Shown: one piece after another, positions 59,342-64,000 of the stretch
Numbering within the stretch: the first letter of the stretch is position 1
How the letters are laid out: every line of letters starts with the position of its first letter
From: Pseudomonas izuensis
Lineage (GTDB): Bacteria; Pseudomonadota; Gammaproteobacteria; Pseudomonadales; Pseudomonadaceae
NCBI RefSeq assembly: GCF_009861505.1
Contig: NZ_WTFT01000025.1
Location: forward strand, 135,451-199,450
Length of the DNA stretch: 64,000 nucleotides
Reading direction: 5' to 3'
Notes under the pieces: generated by a model
Told to the model about the DNA's origin: nothing
The model's input: only the letters and a program-made list of their open reading frames with translations
Database searches by the model: none
Program-made: the position numbers and the translations under genes

Positions 59342-59976
59342 GCCGCTTCCGCAATAAGGTGGACGCGCAGCAGGCGCATATCCTCAGCCTGCGTCTGGCC
59401 GTGGCGATCCTGGCGTTGTTGTCCACGGGGTTCTGGTACGGCTGGCAGACTGCACCCACTGAACTGACCATACACGTGCCGCCCGACCTGCGCTCCGGCA
59501 GTACACGCAAATGGTGGGACGTACCGCCCGAGAACATTTATGCCTTCGCCTTGTACATCTTCGGCCAGCTCAACCGCTGGCCCACCGATGGCGAACTCGA
59601 CTATCACCGCGCCATCTTCGCCTTGCAGCCCTACCTCACCCCGGCGTGCAAATCCTTTTTCGACGGCGACTTCGAATACCGCAAGGCAGCAGGTGAACTG
59701 CACGGCCGAGTGCGCGGTGTGTACGAGGTGCTGGGTCGCGGCTACAGCGACGACCCCAACCTGCGAGTGAGGCAGCTGGATAAGCACAGTTGGCTCGTCA
59801 AGCTCGACCTCAATGCCGACGAATACTACGCCGCCGAGCCGGTAAAACGCGTGGTGGTGCGCTACCCGCTACGGGTGGTGCGCTTCGACGTCGACCCCGA
59901 ACACAACAAGTGGGGCCTAGCCCTGGACTGCTATGAAGGCACACCGCAGAAACTGACGCTGCCTGGAGGTGCATGA
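59338..59976 (+). CDS. TIGR03746 family ICE protein (VirB8-like)
   Basis: The 212-residue product has one membrane helix near residues 18-37 and a periplasmic domain with TIHVPPDLRSGSTRKWWDVPPENIYAFALYIFGQLNRWPTDGELDYHRAIFALQPYLTPACKSFF. This is the TIGR03746 pattern, with VirB8-like layout. It probably forms the inner-membrane ring. The ATG at 59338 overlaps the preceding stop. Confidence 0.85.
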   Translation: MSRFRNKVDAQQAHILSLRLAVAILALLSTGFWYGWQTAPTELTIHVPPDLRSGSTRKWWDVPPENIYAFALYIFGQLNRWPTDGELDYHRAIFALQPYLTPACKSFFDGDFEYRKAAGELHGRVRGVYEVLGRGYSDDPNLRVRQLDKHSWLVKLDLNADEYYAAEPVKRVVVRYPLRVVRFDVDPEHNKWGLALDCYEGTPQKLTLPGGA

Positions 59977-60776
59977 TGATGCGTGCCTTGATCCTGATAC
60001 TCGTGACCGCCGCCGGCTGGTGCTCAGTCGCGGGCGCCCTCGAGGTCAAATACTGGGACCGCCTGCCGTTGGCCATCCCGCTTACGGTAGGTCAGGAACG
60101 CATCTTGATGCTGGACGAAGACGTCCGTGTCGGGCTACCCAGTGCGATCGCCAGCAAGCTGCGCGTGCAGTCCGTCGGTGGGACGGTCTACCTGCGTGCC
60201 GCGCAGCCCCTTGCCCCTACCCGACTGCAACTGCAGTCGGTGAAGTCTGGGGATATTATCCTGATCGACATCGAAGCACTCGACGGTAGTGAGTCGCTGG
60301 AGCCAGTCAAAATTGTCGCCCAGCCCCCAGCGCCTGATGTGGAATCCGCGCAGGGCTCAGCACCTGCAGCGACCCCGGTACCGGTGGTGCTCACCCGCTA
60401 TGCGGCGCAGAACCTGTATGCGCCTCTGCGTACGGTGGCGCCACTGCCCGGTGTCCGTCGGGTGCCGCTGGGCAACTCCATCGCCTTCAGCACATTGCTG
60501 CCTACCGAACGGATTTCGATTAAGGGGTTGGCGGCCTGGCGCCTGGGCGACTACTGGGTGACGGCGGTGAAGATCGTGAATCGCGGACCAGGCAAAGTCA
60601 CGCTCGACCCGCGTCACCTGCAGGCCACGTTGTACGCCGCTACGTTTCAGCACGCGTACCTCGGCAAAGCCGGAACACCCGAAGATACTACCGTGGCCTA
60701 CCTCGTCACCCGCGGTGGCGACCTGAAGCACGCGTTGCTGCTGCCCCCCGCCGACGCCGGAGGCGGCCGATCATGA
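59973..60776 (+). CDS. TIGR03749 family ICE protein (VirB9/TraK-like)
   Basis: The 267-residue secreted protein has a signal peptide (LILILVTAAGWCSVAGA) and the family segment EVKYWDRLPLAIPLTVGQERILMLDEDVRVGLP, then VGGTVYLRAAQPLAPTRLQLQSVKSGDIILIDI. It resembles the beta-rich secretins or VirB9/TraK partners of the outer-membrane core. Three in-frame ATGs (59973, 59976, 59979) make the exact start uncertain. Confidence 0.82.
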   Translation: MMMRALILILVTAAGWCSVAGALEVKYWDRLPLAIPLTVGQERILMLDEDVRVGLPSAIASKLRVQSVGGTVYLRAAQPLAPTRLQLQSVKSGDIILIDIEALDGSESLEPVKIVAQPPAPDVESAQGSAPAATPVPVVLTRYAAQNLYAPLRTVAPLPGVRRVPLGNSIAFSTLLPTERISIKGLAAWRLGDYWVTAVKIVNRGPGKVTLDPRHLQATLYAATFQHAYLGKAGTPEDTTVAYLVTRGGDLKHALLLPPADAGGGRS

Positions 60777-62281
60777 AAGCTAACAGCCTGCTGAAGTGGC
60801 TGGTACCCGGCATCCTGCTTGGGATAGTGCTAATCATCGGCAAATCCTGGGTGGTCGCACCTGGTAGCCAGCCAGCTCACGATCCCGACAAGGCAACACT
60901 CAGTCCGGAACAGGCAAAGGCTCTGGGCATCGCCGGCGACACTCCGCGCGACACCGTGGCCACGCTGATTGGCCAGGTCAAGGCGATGCGCAGCGAAATG
61001 CTGTCGTTGAAGAAAGGCAACGATGGATTGCAGACCGAGAACAGCCGGCTACGCACGCGCGAAGGCAATATCGACACCCGCATCCAGAGTACGTTGAGCA
61101 GTGTCACTCAGCAGGTCACCGAACAGCGCCAGCAGGCCAATGATGCCCGGCAGAAGGCCGAGCAACAGCATCGCGAAACCCAAGGGCTGCTGTCCAGGCT
61201 CAAGGACCAGCTCACCGACAAGCCTACAACGAAGTCCGACGTGCCCGTGGGTTTTGGTCTCGAGCCAGGTGACGAGCAGCAATTTTCAGGTGCGCACGCA
61301 TCAGCTGAGGTGGTGCAGTGGATCGAACCGTCGAATGCGCGCGCCAGCCAAGAGGACACCACGAATGCCGTTGGTCCGCTGTCGACACTGACCTCGAAAT
61401 TTAAGGACTTGCATGGTCTGGACAACAACGCGATCGACCGTGGCCAGGACCACTTGCGTGCCGTTGCCAAGGGCGAGCGCGATCTAGAAAGCGCCCAGGA
61501 CCGCACCGAAGGTGCCAGGCCCGTCTACACCATCCCCGAAAACTCGACCTTAATGGGTTCCATCGCCATGACCGCCCTGATTGGCCGCGTGCCGGTGGAT
61601 GGCACGGTGAACGACCCCTATCCATTCAAGGTGCTGGTGGGAGCGGACAACCTCACCGCCAATGGCATCGACCTACCAGACGTGGTCGGTGCGGTCATGA
61701 GCGGCACCGCCGCAGGCGACTGGACGTTGTCCTGCGTACGCGGCCAGGTCGAGTCGATCACCTTTATCTTCAGCGACGGCACCGTCCGCACGGTGCCGCA
61801 ACCGCAAAAAGTCGTCAGCCGTAATCGCAGCAGCGCCCAGTCATCGGACACCGAGAAGATCCGCGGCGGCTTGGGCTACATCTCCGACCCCTATGGCATC
61901 CCGTGCATCTCCGGCGAACGTCGCTCCAATGCCCAGCAGTACCTGGGGAGTCAGAGCTTGATCACTGCAGCCGGTGCCGGCTTCGCCGCGGCATTGGGCA
62001 GTGAGCAGACCAATACCTCCTTCATCAACTCGGCCAGCGGCAACCTGGGCCTGACCCAGAACAGCGGCAACAGCGCGTTGAACTCGGTCATCAGCGGTGG
62101 CATTGGCGACATCCGTGAATGGATTAACAAGCTCTACGGTGAAGCCTTCGCGGCGATCTACGTCCCACCGGGGGCCAAGGTGGCCTTGCACCTGGACCAT
62201 GAAATCAGCATCGACTACGAAGCCAAAGGCCGGAGAGTGAATCATGAAAGCCCATCCGTTTCGGTACTGGATCTGGATTAG
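60773..62281 (+). CDS. TIGR03752 family ICE protein (VirB10/TraB-like)
   Basis: The 502-residue protein has an N-terminal membrane helix (about 10-28), a coiled coil (about 65-145), and a large periplasmic part with YTIPENSTLMGSIAMTALIGRVPVDGTVNDPYPFKVLVG and LGYISDPYGIPCISGERRSNAQQYLGSQ. It spans the envelope and links the inner and outer parts of the channel. The next gene begins 38 bases before its stop. Confidence 0.88.
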   Translation: MKANSLLKWLVPGILLGIVLIIGKSWVVAPGSQPAHDPDKATLSPEQAKALGIAGDTPRDTVATLIGQVKAMRSEMLSLKKGNDGLQTENSRLRTREGNIDTRIQSTLSSVTQQVTEQRQQANDARQKAEQQHRETQGLLSRLKDQLTDKPTTKSDVPVGFGLEPGDEQQFSGAHASAEVVQWIEPSNARASQEDTTNAVGPLSTLTSKFKDLHGLDNNAIDRGQDHLRAVAKGERDLESAQDRTEGARPVYTIPENSTLMGSIAMTALIGRVPVDGTVNDPYPFKVLVGADNLTANGIDLPDVVGAVMSGTAAGDWTLSCVRGQVESITFIFSDGTVRTVPQPQKVVSRNRSSAQSSDTEKIRGGLGYISDPYGIPCISGERRSNAQQYLGSQSLITAAGAGFAAALGSEQTNTSFINSASGNLGLTQNSGNSALNSVISGGIGDIREWINKLYGEAFAAIYVPPGAKVALHLDHEISIDYEAKGRRVNHESPSVSVLDLD

Positions 62282-62663
62282 CCTGCTGCTCAGCCTGCAA
62301 CTGGCCGGTTGCTCCACCAGCAAAGATGAAATGCTGCCTCATGGCGATCAAACCATGCTGGACATCTGGAATGGCAGTGGCTCGGTCGGAGCGCAGCAAC
62401 AACTGCAGGAGGCCCGCGGCGAACTGCGCAGGCCGGTTCTCGATCCGGAACGGCTGATCAGCGATCAGAGTGCCTACACGCGCATGGCCGCCAACGAGAT
62501 CCGCCACCAGTTCCCGCGACTGCCCAACCCCGACCTGGTGATGTACGTCTACCCGCACCTGGCTGGCACCCAGCAGACGCCGGTGCCTGGCTATTCGACG
62601 GTGTTCCCACTGTACGAGAAGGTCCAGTACGCGCTGCCCGGCGAGCGCCGGGATGATTTGTGA
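62244..62663 (+). CDS. TIGR03751 family transfer lipoprotein
   Basis: The 139-residue lipoprotein has a signal with lipobox LAGC (Cys23) followed by SKDEMLPHGDQTMLDIWN, the family mark, and LPNPDLVMYVYPHLAGTQQTPVPGYSTVFPLYEKVQYALPGE. It is an outer-membrane-anchored part, VirB7-like by place. Its stop overlaps the TraC start. Confidence 0.87.
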   Translation: MKAHPFRYWIWISLLLSLQLAGCSTSKDEMLPHGDQTMLDIWNGSGSVGAQQQLQEARGELRRPVLDPERLISDQSAYTRMAANEIRHQFPRLPNPDLVMYVYPHLAGTQQTPVPGYSTVFPLYEKVQYALPGERRDDL

Positions 62664-64000
62664 TGGCCGATGACACGAGTCGCGACCCACCGCGCTGGAA
62701 ACCCTGGCGCGCGGCGCAACGTCGGCGCGCCACACTTGCCGATGAGGCTGCCCAGTACGCACGCAATCCCAGCTTCACCGACCACTTGCCCTGGGTCGAA
62801 TACCTTGAGGACGAGCAGTGTTTTCTCCTCGACGACAATCGCTCGGTGGGCGCCGTGTTTGAACTGCAGCCGATCGGCACTGAGGGCCGTGAACCCGAGT
62901 GGCTGATGGCGGCGCGCGACGCCCTGGAAGACGCACTGCAGGACAGCTTCGACGAGCTCGACCAGGCGCCCTGGGTGGTGCAGTTCTTTTGCCAGGACGA
63001 CAGTGACTTTTCCCCGTACCTCGAACGCCTGGAGCGCTACATCGCGCCTCGGGCACGAGGTACACCGTTCACCGAGGCTTTCCTCGCGGCGATGCAACGT
63101 CACCTCGACGCCATCGCCAAACCGGGCGGACTGTTCGACGACCATGTCGTCTCTCACCTGCCCTGGCGCGGCAGCAATCGGCGGATTCGGCTAGTGGTCT
63201 ATCGCTGGCTGGGGGATCAAGGTGACGACGATACGCAGAGCCCGGCTCAACTGTTGAGCCGAACGTGTGATCGTCTGGTGGCCTCGTTGCAGGCCTGCGG
63301 GGTCAGCCCGCGGCGTCTGACCGGGCGCGACTTCTACACCTGGTTGCTACCCTGGTTCAATCCGGCCCCTGCCCTCACGGGCGAATCCCCCGCCGCGTTT
63401 TATCGACAAGTGCCCTACCCCGAGGAGGATGACGGCGATGGACTGCCGCTGCCGTTCGACCACAATTTTGCCGAGCGACTGTTCTTTCAGGAGCCACGCT
63501 CGGATTGCGACCAGGGCCTGTGGTTCTTCGATCAGCAGCCGCATGCCGTGATGGTGGTCGACAAGCTGCGTAGACCACCCCATATCGGTCAACTGACCGG
63601 CGAAACGCGTAAGGGCGAGGCCTTGAACGCCTTGTTCGATCAGTTGCCCGAGCAGGCCGTCATGTGTTTGACCTTGGTCATTACACCTCAGGATGTGCTC
63701 GAGGAACAGCTCAACCGATTGGCGCGCAAAGCCATCGGCGAGAACCTCGCCTCGACCCAAACCCGCCAGGACGTAGAAGAGGCCCGCGCGCTGATCGGCC
63801 GCCAGCACAAGCTGTATCGCGGCACCTTGGCGCTGTACCTGCGCGGTGCCGATGAACAGCAACTGCGCCAGCGCTCGACCCAGGCCGCCAACGTGCTGCT
63901 CGGTGCGGGCCTGCAGCCGGTGCGCGAGGGCGACGAAGTCGCGGCGTGCAACAGCTACCTGCGCTGGTTGCCGATGGTCTACAACCCGGCTCGAGACAGG
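62663..64000 (+). CDS. Conjugative transfer ATPase TraC (VirB4 type), cut by window end
   Basis: The frame is open from the ATG at 62663 (overlapping the preceding stop, TGATG) through 64000: 446 residues without a stop. The start (RWKPWRAAQRRRATLADEAAQYARNPSFTDHLPWVEYLEDEQCFLLDDNRSVGAVFEL) is that of TIGR03744 TraC ATPases. The Walker motifs lie in the missing C-terminal half. It powers assembly of the pilus or channel. Confidence 0.88.
   Translation, partial: MADDTSRDPPRWKPWRAAQRRRATLADEAAQYARNPSFTDHLPWVEYLEDEQCFLLDDNRSVGAVFELQPIGTEGREPEWLMAARDALEDALQDSFDELDQAPWVVQFFCQDDSDFSPYLERLERYIAPRARGTPFTEAFLAAMQRHLDAIAKPGGLFDDHVVSHLPWRGSNRRIRLVVYRWLGDQGDDDTQSPAQLLSRTCDRLVASLQACGVSPRRLTGRDFYTWLLPWFNPAPALTGESPAAFYRQVPYPEEDDGDGLPLPFDHNFAERLFFQEPRSDCDQGLWFFDQQPHAVMVVDKLRRPPHIGQLTGETRKGEALNALFDQLPEQAVMCLTLVITPQDVLEEQLNRLARKAIGENLASTQTRQDVEEARALIGRQHKLYRGTLALYLRGADEQQLRQRSTQAANVLLGAGLQPVREGDEVAACNSYLRWLPMVYNPARDR

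Noticed and set aside
1..64000. CRISPR arrays, restriction systems or toxin-antitoxin pairs
   Set aside because: No regularly spaced repeats were seen. No gene had nuclease, methylase or toxin motifs; the DUF4880/XRE pair was considered, but the small protein does not resemble a toxin.

Overview
The window looks like Pseudomonas DNA (putida/fluorescens type). The reasons are dense coding with Pseudomonas-style ribosome sites, FadR-type GntR regulators, a DUF1329 envelope protein, and a PAGI-2/ICEclc-type integrative conjugative element (ICE) backbone. No rRNA, tRNA, CRISPR array or intact insertion sequence was seen.

Region 1 (about 0.1-38.2 kb) is a large catabolic island. Leftward units: a DUF1329 protein (1.9 kb); amidohydrolase, PaaK-like CoA ligase, PaaK-like fragment and AMP-binding synthetase (7.0-2.3 kb); thiolase, FadB-like fusion and a pair of acyl-CoA dehydrogenases (12.9-7.2 kb). 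A TetR gene lies divergent from a rightward module with a cyclic amidohydrolase, a D-type FAD hydroxyacid dehydrogenase, an SDR and an L-type FMN hydroxyacid oxidase (13.9-18.6 kb), followed by an NMO-like flavoprotein and a ComB-like phosphatase (18.6-20.4 kb). Next come a GntR regulator divergent from a second acyl-CoA dehydrogenase pair plus enoyl-CoA hydratase (20.5-24.7 kb), a secreted double-Cache protein, and a second, closely similar GntR. A leftward operon (33.0-26.6 kb) encodes a Baeyer-Villiger monooxygenase (BVMO), SDR, zinc alcohol dehydrogenase, NMO-like protein, quinone-reductase-like MDR and enoyl-CoA hydratase. An alpha/beta hydrolase is divergent from it, followed by a chemoreceptor and a membrane protein with a linalool dehydratase/isomerase-like domain (36.3-38.2 kb).

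My reading, which is inference, is that the island degrades an alicyclic or terpenoid alcohol/ketone: dehydration or hydration of a tertiary alcohol, oxidation to a ketone, Baeyer-Villiger lactone formation, hydrolysis, CoA activation and beta-oxidation. Chemotaxis and a shared regulon accompany it. A palindrome, AATCAT-N4-ATGATT or a one-mismatch variant, recurs in front of most transcription units. No transporter, P450 or ring-hydroxylating dioxygenase is in the window.

Region 2 (about 38.2-38.9 kb) is a junction with no convincing gene and no recognisable attachment site.

Region 3 (38.9-64 kb) is the ICE core. It begins with a BisR-like candidate, alpA, parA, a ParB-like protein and a DUF2857 FlhC-like protein. 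Replication and processing genes follow (STY4528 family, TIGR03761, DUF3158, ssb), then a small divergent DUF4880/XRE pair, topB, DUF3577, a small zinc-ribbon protein, radC and an unknown. The GI-type (MPF_G) type IV secretion genes run from a PilL-like lipoprotein through the coupling ATPase TraD to the VirB4-type ATPase TraC, which is cut by the window end. The relaxase, integrase and both ICE ends are not in the window.
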